A DNA stretch of 64,000 nt. Origin: Kribbella jejuensis. Its GTDB lineage: Bacteria > Actinomycetota > Actinomycetes > Propionibacteriales > Kribbellaceae. This document shows, one piece after another, positions 8,090-16,361 of this stretch. The notes under the pieces were generated by a model. It was given only the letters and a program-made list of their open reading frames with translations. It searched no databases and was not told where the DNA came from. How positions within the stretch are numbered: the stretch's first letter is position 1; the number at the start of each line of letters is the position of its first letter. The translations under genes and the position numbers were made by a program. The stretch is from positions 682,001-746,000 of the forward strand of contig NZ_VFMM01000003.1 of assembly GCF_006715085.1 (NCBI RefSeq). Direction: 5' to 3'.

Positions 8090-8935
8090 TCAGGCAATGC
8101 CTTCCGTCAGTCGGAGGATGTTGGCCAGCGAGCGCTCGATCGCGGGCAGCGGCGTCTCCAGGCCCTCGAACTCCAGGCTCACCGGTACGTCGGGCTTGGT
8201 CGCGGCCAGTGCGAGCAGACCGGCCACGTCCACGTCGCCGTGGCCCGTGACCGTACCGAGCAGGTAGTCGCCGGCCAGCGTCTTCAGCCAGCCCTCGCCC
8301 GCCGAGCGGCGGATGTGGAAGTCCTTCACGCCGATCGACGCCGCGACGTCGATCAGGCCGGCGGCCGTCTTGCCCGGCACCTCGCCGACGCAGAGGCCGT
8401 TGCCGAGGTCGAGGGTGACCCGGAAGTTCGGGCGGTCGACCTCGTAGACGAGCCGGGCGAGCCGCTCGCTGCCGTTCATGAAGAACCCGTGGTTCTCGAT
8501 CGTCGACACGATGCCCAGGTCGGCGGCGTGGTCGGCGACCGCGCGGCAGCCCTCGACGACCTTCGCGAACGTCGTCTCGAACTCGCCCGGGTCCTGCTCG
8601 CGCCAGGCCCACGGCGCCACGTCGTGGCGGAAGATCCGCGCCCCGAAGGCGTGCGCCACGTCCAGCTGCTTGCGCAACCGGTCGATCTCGTTCTCGTCCG
8701 CGGCCCGCAGGTCGCCGCTGACCAGGTAGTTCACGATCGGTACGCCGATCTCCTCGGCGTGCTTGGCGGTGTCGCGGACGACGTCCGGGTGCTCCAGGTA
8801 GTACTCGCCGTCCATCGCGGCGACCTCGATGTGCCCGGCCGGCGAGGCCGCGACCCAGTCCAGGACCCCGATCAGGTCCATCTCGCCGCTCGTCATGAGC
8901 TGACGGAAACAGTACGAACTGACTCCGAGCTTCAC
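8090..8935 (-). CDS. Sugar phosphate isomerase/epimerase, xylose-isomerase-like TIM barrel
   Basis: 281 residues (MKLGVSSYCFRQLMTSGEMD). The pattern of the AP-endonuclease-2/IolE-type barrel is visible: N-terminal strand LGVSSY, IVSTIENHGFFM with the metal-ligand Glu, VTLDLGNGL with Asp, IGVKDFHIR with Asp/His, and PVSLEFEGLE with a final Glu. Members isomerise or epimerise keto-sugars or inosose. Overlaps the ROK gene by 4 bases (ATGA) and precedes the dehydrogenase, giving a three-gene sugar-catabolic unit. Confidence 0.88.
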   Translation of the reverse strand: MKLGVSSYCFRQLMTSGEMDLIGVLDWVAASPAGHIEVAAMDGEYYLEHPDVVRDTAKHAEEIGVPIVNYLVSGDLRAADENEIDRLRKQLDVAHAFGARIFRHDVAPWAWREQDPGEFETTFAKVVEGCRAVADHAADLGIVSTIENHGFFMNGSERLARLVYEVDRPNFRVTLDLGNGLCVGEVPGKTAAGLIDVAASIGVKDFHIRRSAGEGWLKTLAGDYLLGTVTGHGDVDVAGLLALAATKPDVPVSLEFEGLETPLPAIERSLANILRLTEGIA

Positions 8936-10224
8936 GTGCTGGTCCTCTCCACTGCGTGACTGATCCGGTCCCAGGGACTGGGGACGTCCTGGATCCCGTA
9001 GATGGCTGACGTCAATCGGTCGAAGGCGTTGCCGACCGCCCCGAGGACGACCGCCTCGCGCCCCAGGGTGGCGGCGACGAAGGGCGGGCGTTCGGGGAAG
9101 ACGAGTTGGTTCTCCACCGCGGCTGCCAGCGGCCGCAGCAGCGCGCTGCTGTCCGCCGCCGGGCCGCCGCGGACGACGACAACCTCCGGGTCGACGACGA
9201 GAAGTACGGTCGCGATCCGGGGGGCGATCTGTTGGCAGAACTCCTCGAGCTCCGCCTGCGCCGCGGCGTCTCCGGCGGCCGCGGCGGTCAGTACTTCGGC
9301 ACCGGTCGGGCGGGACGACCAGACGAGCTGCCCGCGCTGGGCGTTGCGGGTCCAGCGCATGCCGCGTTGCGCTCCGAGCTCACCGGCGAGGCGATGACGG
9401 CCTTGGCGGATGACGCCGTTCAGCACGATCGAGACCGACAGGCGGTGCCCTATCTGCAGGTAGACGACGTCGGAGTACCCACGCCCCGCCCCACCCCGCT
9501 GCTCCGCAAGCGCGGCCAGCTTGATGTCGTTGTCCACGACCACCGGCTGCCCGAGCTCCTTCGCCAGCAACTCCCCCACCGGCAACCCCACCAACCCAGG
9601 CAACGCCAAACTAGCCCGCAACCGCCCATCCGCCTCCACCACCCCAGGCAACCCCACCCCCACCCCCCGCAACCGCCCCAGATCAAGCGAGCCGTCCGAC
9701 GGGTAGGAGCTCAGGCCCCCGCCAGCGGCCGCATCCAGCACATCCCGCCCCACACCCCGCGAACCGGCCGATGGGTCCAGCGCATCGCGCTCTGCGAGTG
9801 CAGCGTGGGTGGATGGCAAGGGCGAGGCGGCTGCTGCCTCCAAGGCGGTTGGGATGAGGGAGAGGTCGGCGGGGGCGGTGGTTGTTGGTAGCTCGGCGTA
9901 GGCGACTCTTCGGCCTGACAGGTCGGTGATGATGGCGCGGGCGCCGCGGGGGCCTAGGTCGACGCCGGCGACGAGGCCGGTTTCGCGGGCGAAGCGGAAG
10001 GCTCGGGCGGGGCGGCCGGGGCCGGCGGTTGCGGGGTTGGTGGATTCGACCAGCCCGGCGTCGACGAGGTCGTCGAGGACGGCGTGCACGGTCGGACGCG
10101 ACAGGCCGGTGCGTTCGCTGATCACGCCGACCGTACGCGCCTCGTCGGCGTCGGCGAGGAAGCGCAGGCAGGCGACCTGGTTCGCCGCACGCTCCGCCTG
10201 CGCGGCTCCACGTGCTGTCTCCAT
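8932..10224 (-). CDS. ROK-family transcriptional repressor
   Basis: 430 residues from ATG 10224. N-terminal winged helix (residues about 20-75, VGVISERTGLSRPTVHAVLDDLVDAGLV), then a ROK sugar-kinase-like fold with VAGVDLGPRGARAIITDLSG (phosphate-binding), GVGVGLPGVVEADG, and VVVDNDIKLAALAEQRGG, the Asn-Asp catalytic site. The CxCGxxGC zinc knuckle common in ROK proteins is absent: the region after LAGELGAQRGM has no cysteines, so it is likely a regulator without kinase activity. Start chosen at ATG; an in-frame TTG lies three codons upstream. Overlaps the isomerase by 4 bases. Likely autoregulates through CTTTA-A-TAAAG just upstream. Confidence 0.9.
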   Translation of the reverse strand: METARGAAQAERAANQVACLRFLADADEARTVGVISERTGLSRPTVHAVLDDLVDAGLVESTNPATAGPGRPARAFRFARETGLVAGVDLGPRGARAIITDLSGRRVAYAELPTTTAPADLSLIPTALEAAAASPLPSTHAALAERDALDPSAGSRGVGRDVLDAAAGGGLSSYPSDGSLDLGRLRGVGVGLPGVVEADGRLRASLALPGLVGLPVGELLAKELGQPVVVDNDIKLAALAEQRGGAGRGYSDVVYLQIGHRLSVSIVLNGVIRQGRHRLAGELGAQRGMRWTRNAQRGQLVWSSRPTGAEVLTAAAAGDAAAQAELEEFCQQIAPRIATVLLVVDPEVVVVRGGPAADSSALLRPLAAAVENQLVFPERPPFVAATLGREAVVLGAVGNAFDRLTSAIYGIQDVPSPWDRISHAVERTST

Positions 10225-10249
10225 CGACCCCAACCCATTAAGGAACCGG

Positions 10250-10260
10250 CTTTAATAAAG
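10250..10260. promoter_or_regulatory. Predicted ROK operator, CTTTA-A-TAAAG
   Basis: An 11-base palindrome with a one-base centre, 25 bases upstream of the ROK gene start, in an AT-rich patch that stands out from the surrounding GC-rich DNA. Position suggests autoregulation of the ROK/isomerase/dehydrogenase operon. Confidence 0.5.
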
Positions 10261-10357
10261 ACGGTAACAGAATGATCCGGATCCCGGCAACGGTTGTTGC
10301 TGCAAGCAACACTTCGACGCGTGGATCGCGCCGCTGTGGTCGATGGAGACAGCCCCA

Positions 10358-10395
10358 GGTGTCTGGGGACAGGTAATAGCAGGTCCCCAGACACC
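10358..10395. repeat. Perfect 13-bp inverted repeat (hairpin)
   Basis: GGTGTCTGGGGAC (10358-10370) pairs perfectly with GTCCCCAGACACC (10383-10395) around a 12-base AT-rich loop. There is no U-tract on either strand, so it is either a factor-independent-like hairpin ending the minus-strand sigA/yidC transcription unit or a dispersed palindromic repeat. Half-copies of the arm (TTGGTCCCC, 10401-10409) sit alongside. Confidence 0.75.
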
Positions 10396-10447
10396 ATTGC
10401 TTGGTCCCCGACCCCGACCGATCCCAGGCCGAGCACGGTGCGCACGC

Positions 10448-10730
10448 GGGGTGGGCTGGGTCGGCCGAGTCGGTGGGGTCGGCCGGGGCGGTGATGGGGG
10501 CGGTGGTGGGGGCGGTGGTGGGGGCGGTGGTGGGGGCGGTGGTGGGGTTGGCCGGGTTGGCCGGGTTGGTGGGGTCGGCCGGGGTGGTGGGGTCGCGGGG
10601 TCGGCCGGGTTGACCGGGTCGTGGGGTTGGTGGGGGTCGGCCGGGTCGGTGGGGTCGGCCGGGTCGGTGGGGTTGGCGGGGTTGGCCGGGTTGGTGGGGT
10701 TGGCGGGGTCGCCGGGGCCGGCCGGGATGT
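10448..10730. repeat. G-rich low-complexity tract with 12-bp and 9-bp tandem units
   Basis: A stretch of nearly pure G/T/C on the plus strand. CGGTGGTGGGGG is repeated about four times in tandem (10489-10548). The remainder is a degenerate array of GGTTGGCCGGG / GGGTCGGTG units with a 9-base rhythm. Both strands stay open in some frames (polyglycine on plus; PANPT/PTDPADP on minus), but neither frame has an initiation region or any recognisable domain, so I treat it as non-coding or a decayed gene. G-quadruplex formation is possible given many G3-G5 runs. Confidence 0.7.
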
Positions 10731-10780
10731 CGACGACCACGGCAGTCACCGATGGCCGAGGCGCCGCCGGTGACGAGCGC
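10717..10780 (-). pseudogene. Possible relic of a short-chain dehydrogenase N-terminus
   Basis: On the minus strand 10780-10748 encodes ALVTGGASAIG, the SDR glycine-rich signature. Directly after it, shifted by one base, 10746-10717 encodes TAVVVDIPAG, which matches the next SDR strand (VxVVDxP) but lacks the roughly 15 residues of helix normally between them. The frame then dissolves into the low-complexity tract. This looks like a deletion-bearing remnant, though chance in GC-rich sequence cannot be excluded. Confidence 0.25.
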
Positions 10781-10824
10781 GGGCCGGCGGGGGCGGCGGG
10801 GGCCGCGGGGGCCGCGGGGAGGTG

Positions 10825-11502
10825 TTAGCGGGTGAGGAGGGTGCGTTCGGCTATGGTCCAGGCCGTCGTTGTCAGGAGGTAGAGGCCTGCCGCCAACGGG
10901 AGGAAGGCGGCGCTCAGCAGCGTGCCGAAGGGGAGCAGTTGGGCGATTCGCCGTGACAGGATCGTCGCCGACGGGTCGAGTTGGCGTAGCTGCAGGCGGG
11001 TCGAGAAGAACGCGACTACAGCGAGCAACACTGCGATTACGAGGTACGCCGGAGTGGCGGTGAAGAGCGGCCAGTGCGTGCCGAGGGGCGCACCTAGCAC
11101 GCTGCCGCTGATCAGCTGGTTGGACTCCCCCGCCACGACGGCCCGGGAGAACAGCGTGTACATCAACCAGAAGAACGGCAGCTGCGCGAGCGCCGGCAGG
11201 AACCCGGCGAACATCGACGTACCGGACTCGGCCTGCAGCTTCGCGATCTCACGCTGCAGGCGTTCCGGGTTGTTCTTGTGCTTGTCGGTGAGCTGCTTCA
11301 ACTGCGGCATCAGCTCGGCGCGGGCCTTCGAGCCGCGATGAGCCCGCACGCTCAGCGGCACGAGACCCAGGCGGACGACGACGGTGCACAGCACGATCGC
11401 AATCACCGCGGCGTACGTGCCGGTGAGCGGCTGGAGGGTGGCAATGAGGGACGTGAGCAAGTGATAGGCACAGGCGACCGGTGCCTCCAGGAAAGAGGGC
11501 AC
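10825..11502 (-). CDS. YidC/Oxa1-family membrane insertase paralogue
   Basis: 225 residues from GTG 11502, preceded by GGAG seven bases upstream; an in-frame start at 11547 lacks a ribosome site. Five hydrophobic segments follow the 60KD_IMP layout: helix at about 15-45 with LCTVVVRLGLVPLSVRAHRG, whose Arg in the membrane groove is the functional residue of YidC, then the cytoplasmic coiled hairpin (LTDKHKNNPERLQREIAKLQ), then LAQLPFFWLMYTLFSRAV and further helices. Inserts membrane proteins in concert with or without Sec. It is shorter than canonical YidC and sits with DUF6412 downstream of sigA rather than in the rnpA-jag locus, so it is a second copy. Confidence 0.88.
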   Translation of the reverse strand: MPSFLEAPVACAYHLLTSLIATLQPLTGTYAAVIAIVLCTVVVRLGLVPLSVRAHRGSKARAELMPQLKQLTDKHKNNPERLQREIAKLQAESGTSMFAGFLPALAQLPFFWLMYTLFSRAVVAGESNQLISGSVLGAPLGTHWPLFTATPAYLVIAVLLAVVAFFSTRLQLRQLDPSATILSRRIAQLLPFGTLLSAAFLPLAAGLYLLTTTAWTIAERTLLTR

Positions 11503-11591
11503 GGCAAAACTCCACGAGTGAGTAGGAACGAGTAGGCGTGCGCGCAACGCGGAGCCGACCGCGGACGGCGGTGGCGAGAGCGGCGCGGAGG

Positions 11592-11858
11592 CTACTGCCC
11601 TGGTGCTCGTGGACGGGGACGTCCGGCGGCGTCCGGATCACGCAGCCGGAGGAAGACGGTGTGCTCGGCACGGCGCCGGACCGACGAGGCCCGCGCGAGC
11701 AATGGTGCGGCCGCGTGGCCGGACACGCGCGCGGCCGACCGTGCCACCACAGCCAGCGCCAACAGCAAAGCCGCCGCCGTGAGCACGGCGGCGGCCAGTG
11801 AAGCCGTCTCGAACGCAGGGATCGCCAGCGCGAACACGCCGGCGATCCAGTGCGTCAT
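11592..11858 (-). CDS. DUF6412-like small membrane protein
   Basis: 88 residues: a hydrophobic first half (MTHWIAGVFALAIPAF ... LTAAALLLALAVVARSAA) and a basic tail with RRRAEHTVFLRLRDPDAAG and RPRPRAPGQ. The tail pattern is that of DUF6412, a small actinobacterial family usually encoded beside a YidC paralogue, as here. Lies 4 bases after the sigA stop and 90 bases before the YidC start on the same strand. Function unknown; an accessory to the YidC paralogue is plausible. Confidence 0.65.
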   Translation of the reverse strand: MTHWIAGVFALAIPAFETASLAAAVLTAAALLLALAVVARSAARVSGHAAAPLLARASSVRRRAEHTVFLRLRDPDAAGRPRPRAPGQ

Positions 11859-11862
11859 GTCA

Positions 11863-13167
11863 TCAGTCCAGGTAGTCGCGGAGGACCTGCGAGCGCGACG
11901 GGTGCCGCAGCTTCGACATCGTCTTGGACTCGATCTGACGGATCCGCTCGCGGGTCACGCCGTACACCTTGCCGATCTCGTCGAGCGTCTTCGGCTGACC
12001 GTCGGTGAGACCGAAGCGCATCGAGACCACACCCGCCTCGCGCTCGGACAGCGTGTCGAGCACCGCGTGCAACTGCTCCTGGAGCAGCGTGAACGAGACC
12101 GCCTCGGCCGGCACGATCGCCTCGGAGTCCTCGATCAGGTCGCCGAACTCGGAGTCGCCGTCCTCACCGAGCGGGGTGTGCAGCGAGATCGGCTCGCGGC
12201 CGTACTTCTGCACCTCGATGACCTTCTCCGGGGTCATGTCGAGCTCCTTGGCGAGCTCCTCCGGAGTCGGCTCCCGGCCGAGGTCCTGCAGCATCTGCCG
12301 CTGGACACGGGCCAGCTTGTTGATGACCTCGACCATGTGCACCGGGATCCGGATCGTCCGGGCCTGGTCGGCCATCGCGCGAGTGATCGCCTGCCGGATC
12401 CACCAGGTCGCGTACGTCGAGAACTTGTAGCCCTTGGTGTAGTCGAACTTCTCCACCGCGCGGATCAGACCGAGGTTGCCCTCCTGGATCAGGTCCAGGA
12501 ACAGCATGCCGCGGCCGGTGTAGCGCTTGGCCAACGACACCACCAGGCGCAGGTTGGCCTCGAGCAGATGGTTCTTGGCCCGGCGGCCGTCCTCGGAGAT
12601 CCAGTCGTACTCGTCGCGGACCTTGTCCTTGAGCTTGTTCGACTCGTCGGCGATCTGCTCCTCGGCGAACAGGCCGGCCTCGATCCGCTTCGCGAGCTCG
12701 ACCTCCTGCTCGGCGTTCAGCAGCGGGACCTTGCCGATCTGCTTCAGGTAGTCCTTGACCGGGTCCGCGGTGGCCCCGGCGACCATCACCTGCTGCTCGG
12801 GCTCGTCGGTCTCGTCGGCCTCGGAGACCACGAAGCCCTCGTCCTCGGTGAGCTCCTTCTCCAGGACCTTCACCGCGTCCGGCTGGAAGTCGGACTCGTC
12901 CACCTCGTCGAGCGCGCGCGGCTTCCCGGTCTTCGGGTCGATGGACAGACCCGCTTCGGACACTGCCTTCTTCGCCGGAGCCTTCTTGGCAGCGGCCTTC
13001 TTCGCGGGGATACCGTCCTCCTTGGTGCTTGCGGCCTTCACCGCCGCCTTCTTCTTGGCGGCCGGGTCGGTCACTCGGGCGCTGGTCCTCTGAGCCGTAC
13101 TACGGGCGGTGGCGGCCACGGCCCGGGCCGGCTCGGCGGGAAGGTTCTCGGACGAGCTGGACGACAC
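11863..13167 (-). CDS. sigA: Principal RNA polymerase sigma factor (sigma-70, SigA/HrdB type)
   Basis: 434 residues from a GTG at 13167 with GAGAGG upstream. Residues 1-90 are Ser/Lys/Ala-rich (AKKAAAKKAPAKKA), typical for actinobacterial group 1 factors. Region 1.2 DPVKDYLKQIGKVPLL, region 2 with LRLVVSLAKRYTGRGMLFLDLIQEGNLGL and YKFSTYATWWIRQAI, region 3 RIPVHMVEVINKLARVQRQM, and region 4 ending RIRQIESKTMSKLRHPSRSQ are all intact. It recognises housekeeping promoters. First gene of a likely sigA-DUF6412-yidC unit on the minus strand. Confidence 0.95.
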   Translation of the reverse strand: MSSSSSENLPAEPARAVAATARSTAQRTSARVTDPAAKKKAAVKAASTKEDGIPAKKAAAKKAPAKKAVSEAGLSIDPKTGKPRALDEVDESDFQPDAVKVLEKELTEDEGFVVSEADETDEPEQQVMVAGATADPVKDYLKQIGKVPLLNAEQEVELAKRIEAGLFAEEQIADESNKLKDKVRDEYDWISEDGRRAKNHLLEANLRLVVSLAKRYTGRGMLFLDLIQEGNLGLIRAVEKFDYTKGYKFSTYATWWIRQAITRAMADQARTIRIPVHMVEVINKLARVQRQMLQDLGREPTPEELAKELDMTPEKVIEVQKYGREPISLHTPLGEDGDSEFGDLIEDSEAIVPAEAVSFTLLQEQLHAVLDTLSEREAGVVSMRFGLTDGQPKTLDEIGKVYGVTRERIRQIESKTMSKLRHPSRSQVLRDYLD

Positions 13168-13321
13168 GAATTACCTCTCGTCTGACGCAGGGTTTGTACA
13201 ACGGTACGACTGATGGAGCTCGGGGTGTTGCTGAGTCTTGGGGTACTGCGGTTGGCGGCTGCTCGCTGGTCAGGCGGCGGCAACAGTCCATTGTAATCCG
13301 CGAACCAAGGCCACGCGTCGC

Positions 13322-13357
13322 ACGACCCCCCAGAACCGCGCATTTCCGGGGGGTCGT
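13322..13357 (-). terminator. Strong GC hairpin after the glycosylase-fold gene
   Basis: ACGACCCCCC (13322-13331) pairs perfectly with GGGGGGTCGT (13348-13357) around a 16-base loop. It lies 14 bases past the stop of the minus-strand gene ending at 13372, and upstream of sigA. No U-tract follows, as is usual in high-GC actinobacteria. Confidence 0.6.
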
Positions 13358-13371
13358 CCAGCGAACTTTGC

Positions 13372-13992
13372 TCACCCGTTACGTGTCTGCCGCAGCGGCC
13401 GGGCCACCACCGGACGCCGGACCAACTGCTGCTCCTGTTTGAACTGCCGTACCTTCACCAGCGACGCCACGTCGATCACGTCCGCGACGGACTTGTACGC
13501 GCCGTCCTCGCCGTACGGCTCGGACGCTTCACGCCAGCCCCGCGGGCGCACCTTCAGCTGCTTGCCGAGCAGCGCGACGAAGATCTTCGCCTTCTGCGCG
13601 CCGAACCCCGGCAAGGCGGACAGCCTGGCCAGCAGATCGTCCCCGGACTTCACATCGCACCAGAGCCCCGATGCGTTACCGCCGTAGTGCTCGTCGAGGT
13701 GTTTGGCCAGGGTCTGGATCCGGGCCGCCATCGCGGTCGGGAACCGGTGCACCGCGGGCGGGCCGGCCACCACCTCGACGAAGGCATCCGGGTCGTAGTG
13801 CGCGACCGTGACCGGGTCGAAGGGGCCGATCATCCGTTTCGCGATCGCGACCGGGCCGGCGAACGCCCGCTCCATCGGGATCTGCTGGTCGAGCAACATC
13901 CCGACCAGCAAGGCGAACGGATCTCTGCTCAGCATCTCGTCGGCGTCGGGCTGTTGCGCCAGGCACAGCTTCCGGCTGCGTGTCGTAGTCAC
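13372..13992 (-). CDS. HhH-GPD-fold base-excision repair family protein
   Basis: 206 residues from a GTG. The helix-hairpin-helix LSALPGFGAQKAKIFVALLG at about 130-150 is clear, and the N-terminal part (DPFALLVGMLLDQQIPMERAFAGP) matches the actinobacterial HhH-GPD family that keeps the fold but often lacks the canonical Lys/Asp pair of EndoIII/AlkA. No Fe-S cysteines are present. Role in base excision is inferred from the fold only. One base separates its start from the stop of the universal stress protein gene, so they are likely co-transcribed. Confidence 0.82.
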   Translation of the reverse strand: MTTTRSRKLCLAQQPDADEMLSRDPFALLVGMLLDQQIPMERAFAGPVAIAKRMIGPFDPVTVAHYDPDAFVEVVAGPPAVHRFPTAMAARIQTLAKHLDEHYGGNASGLWCDVKSGDDLLARLSALPGFGAQKAKIFVALLGKQLKVRPRGWREASEPYGEDGAYKSVADVIDVASLVKVRQFKQEQQLVRRPVVARPLRQTRNG

Positions 13993-13993
13993 C

Positions 13994-14407
13994 TCAGTCC
14001 TCCCCTTCCTCGGCCTTCACGGCCAGCACCGGACACGGCGCATCCAGCAGCACCCGCTGCGCGTTGCTGCCGAGGATCAGCTTGCCGACCGGCGACCGGC
14101 GCCGCAGCCCGATCACGATGAACTCCGCGTGCACCTGCTCGGCGACGGCCACCAGGTCCTCCGCCGGGTCCAGGCCCCGCACCAGCTGCCGCACCTCGTA
14201 CGGCACACCGGTCGAGTCGAGTTGCTCCCGAACCTCCGTCAGTGCCGCGTCGCTGGCCGCGGCCTCGTCGGTGTCGAAGCTGCGCCCGCCCCGATGCGAG
14301 TTCACCACCACCAGCTTGGCGTCCCGCAGCGTCGCTTCCTCCGCTGCTCGCCGAAGGGCCGCACGGCCTTCCGCCTTCGGCACATAACCCACGACGATGG
14401 TCGTCAT
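13994..14407 (-). CDS. Universal stress protein (UspA family), single domain
   Basis: 137 residues: MTTIVVGYVPKAEGRAALRR at the N-terminus and the ATP-binding signature GLRRRSPVGKLILGSNAQRV near the C-terminus (G-2x-G-9x-G-S/N type), ending with LLDAPCPVLAVKAEEGED. Lacks the second Usp domain common in actinobacterial tandem proteins. Precedes the HhH-GPD gene with a one-base gap; a stress/DNA-repair pairing is suggested by this coupling. Confidence 0.9.
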   Translation of the reverse strand: MTTIVVGYVPKAEGRAALRRAAEEATLRDAKLVVVNSHRGGRSFDTDEAAASDAALTEVREQLDSTGVPYEVRQLVRGLDPAEDLVAVAEQVHAEFIVIGLRRRSPVGKLILGSNAQRVLLDAPCPVLAVKAEEGED

Positions 14408-14772
14408 CGCCCTGCCTCACCTCCGGGTGTGTGTCGACCCGTCTCGAACGATACTGCTCCCGACCCCGGTCGGCATCCGCTGCATTTGCACCTGTTGTGT
14501 CGCACCGGTGACGGAGGGCTGCCGGTGCCCGACTACTACCCGCCGCGGGCCTGCCTAACCTTCCGGTGGCCACACCTTTGCAGGGCTGTCACCAAAAGCG
14601 CCACCCCTGTAGTCCGGGTCGTTATCGAACTCGCAACAGTTCTGCCTCGTCGGGCGCCCCCGGACACGCCGTTGCCCAGGGCAAATGCGCGGGTTCCGTC
14701 AGGAGGACCGAGGTTCCGGGCAGGTCCGCTGCTGTCTCACGTTGTCTGGCGCAGTTGTCGAGACGAACCGGT
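14408..14772. other. Intergenic region of 365 bases, no gene seen
   Basis: Between two minus-strand genes. No convincing reading frame, tRNA or riboswitch is visible. It contains TTGCCC-A-GGGCAA (14672-14684), a 13-base palindrome, and presumably the promoter of the universal stress protein gene near 14408-14470. Base composition is like the flanks. Confidence 0.5.
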
Positions 14773-16251
14773 TCAGTCGACCGGCCAGAGATGTACGGGC
14801 GTGTTGTCGTGCATGTGGTCGCGATAACGACGTAGCATCCCGCGCAACGCGTCCCGTCGGCTGTGCGAGCCCTTTGTATACAGGCGATGGAACTCGTCGG
14901 CCTGCCAGGACGCACCGTTGCGGTTGGTGAGGCACCGCTGCTCGATGATGCCCAGCAAGCGGTCGCGGACAGCGACGTCCACGCCCCACGCATCGAGACC
15001 GCGAACCGCCAACGGCAGCAGGCGTCTGAGCACCAGCTCGGTCGCGCGCGCGGTGCCGACGCCCGGCCAGAACACCTCGGCGTCGATGCCGTTGCGGGCC
15101 GCGTTGTGGAAGTTCTCCTCGGCGGCGCTGAACGACATCTGCGACCAGATCGGCCGTTCGTCGTCGGCCAGTGCGCGGACCAGGCCGAAGTAGAAGGCGC
15201 CGTTCGCGATCGTGTCGACGACTGTCGGGCCGGCCGGCAGCACCCGGTTCTCCACCCGCAGATGCGGCTTGTCCCGGACAACGTCGTACACAGGGCGGTT
15301 CCAGCGGTAGATCGTCCCGTTGTGCAGGCGTAATTCCGAAAGGGCTGGTGTATCACCGCGTTCCAGCACGGCGATCGGGTCCTCGTCGGAGGTGACCGGC
15401 AGCAGCGCCGGGTAGTAGCGGGAGTTCTCCTCGAACAGGTCGAAGATCGAGGTGATCCATCGCTCGCCGAACCACACCCGGGGCCGCACGCCCTGCGTCT
15501 TGAGTTCGTGCGTGCGGGTGTCGGCCGCCTGCTCGAACAACGCGATCCGGGTCTCGCGGAGCAACTCCTTGCCGAACAGGAACGGGGAGTTCGCCCCGAC
15601 CGCGAGCTGTACGCCGGAGATCGCCTGGGCCGCGTTCCAGTACCGCGGGAACGCCTCGGGCGTGACCTGCAGGTGGAACTGGGTCGACGTACAGGCGGCC
15701 TCCGGGACGATGCTGTCCGCGGTCACCTGCAGCCGCTCCACGCCGTCGATGGAGATCTGCACGTCCTCGCCGCGGGCCGCGAAGATCTGGTCGTTCAGCA
15801 GCGCGTACCGCGGGTTGGTGCTGAGCGCCTCGCGGTGGATGTGCTCGGTCAGCAGCGTCGGCAGGATCCCGACGGTCACCATCGAGGACCCGGTCCGGGC
15901 GGCCTTCTCGTCGGCGGCGTTCAGGCTGTCGCGGATGTTCGACTCCATCGTGTCCAGCCCGAGGCCGTCGATCTGCCCGGGCGGGACGTTGATCTCGATG
16001 TTGAACTGGCCGAGCTCGGTCTGGAACGCGTCGTCCTCGATCGCGCTCAGCACCTCGCTGTTCTTCATCGCCGGGTCGCACTTCTCGTCGACCAGGTTCA
16101 GCTCGATCTCGATCCCGGTCATCGGCCGGTCCGGGGCGAACCGGTTCTCGCGCAGCATCCGCGCGAACGCGTCCAGATTGCGATGGACCTGTTCGCGGAA
16201 CGCGGTCCGGTCCGCCCGGGTGAACTCGACCCGGTCGACTTCCTCACCCAT
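14773..16251 (-). CDS. Glutamate-cysteine ligase family protein (GCS2)
   Basis: 492 residues. GIEIELNLVDEKCDPAMKNS near residue 45 is the GCS2 acidic metal/ATP site, with LGQFNIEINVPP, ACTSTQFHLQVTPEAFPRYW, FGERWITSIFDLFEEN and LRVENRVLPAGPTVVDTIAN spread through the fold as in the actinobacterial glutamate-cysteine ligase group. Family members join glutamate to cysteine or another amine; in actinomycetes EgtA makes gamma-glutamylcysteine for ergothioneine, but no other ergothioneine genes are nearby, so the product is uncertain. Transcribed alone, 365 bases before the next gene. Confidence 0.88.
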   Translation of the reverse strand: MGEEVDRVEFTRADRTAFREQVHRNLDAFARMLRENRFAPDRPMTGIEIELNLVDEKCDPAMKNSEVLSAIEDDAFQTELGQFNIEINVPPGQIDGLGLDTMESNIRDSLNAADEKAARTGSSMVTVGILPTLLTEHIHREALSTNPRYALLNDQIFAARGEDVQISIDGVERLQVTADSIVPEAACTSTQFHLQVTPEAFPRYWNAAQAISGVQLAVGANSPFLFGKELLRETRIALFEQAADTRTHELKTQGVRPRVWFGERWITSIFDLFEENSRYYPALLPVTSDEDPIAVLERGDTPALSELRLHNGTIYRWNRPVYDVVRDKPHLRVENRVLPAGPTVVDTIANGAFYFGLVRALADDERPIWSQMSFSAAEENFHNAARNGIDAEVFWPGVGTARATELVLRRLLPLAVRGLDAWGVDVAVRDRLLGIIEQRCLTNRNGASWQADEFHRLYTKGSHSRRDALRGMLRRYRDHMHDNTPVHLWPVD

Positions 16252-16361
16252 CAGCGCGCCTCCCGTGCCGGCTGCCAGCGACAGCCTCTTAGAGCATGGC
16301 CTCAGTGTGCCTGAAGGTGCCCCCGAGTGCGCGCCTCAATCGCGTCGTGACCAGACGGTGG

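Noticed and set aside
10448..10730. CRISPR array
   Set aside because: Repeats are short, contiguous and degenerate, with no spacers.
10252..10749. Minus-strand frame encoding PANPT/PTDPADP repeats and a proline run
   Set aside because: Purely the translation of the G-rich tandem repeats; no initiation region or domain. Reported as repeat instead.
10343..10828. Plus-strand polyglycine frame
   Set aside because: Also a product of the repeat; no codon-usage signal of a gene.
14408..14772. Riboswitch or small RNA upstream of the stress-protein gene
   Set aside because: No known conserved core or strong stem pattern; only a short TTGCCC-A-GGGCAA palindrome.
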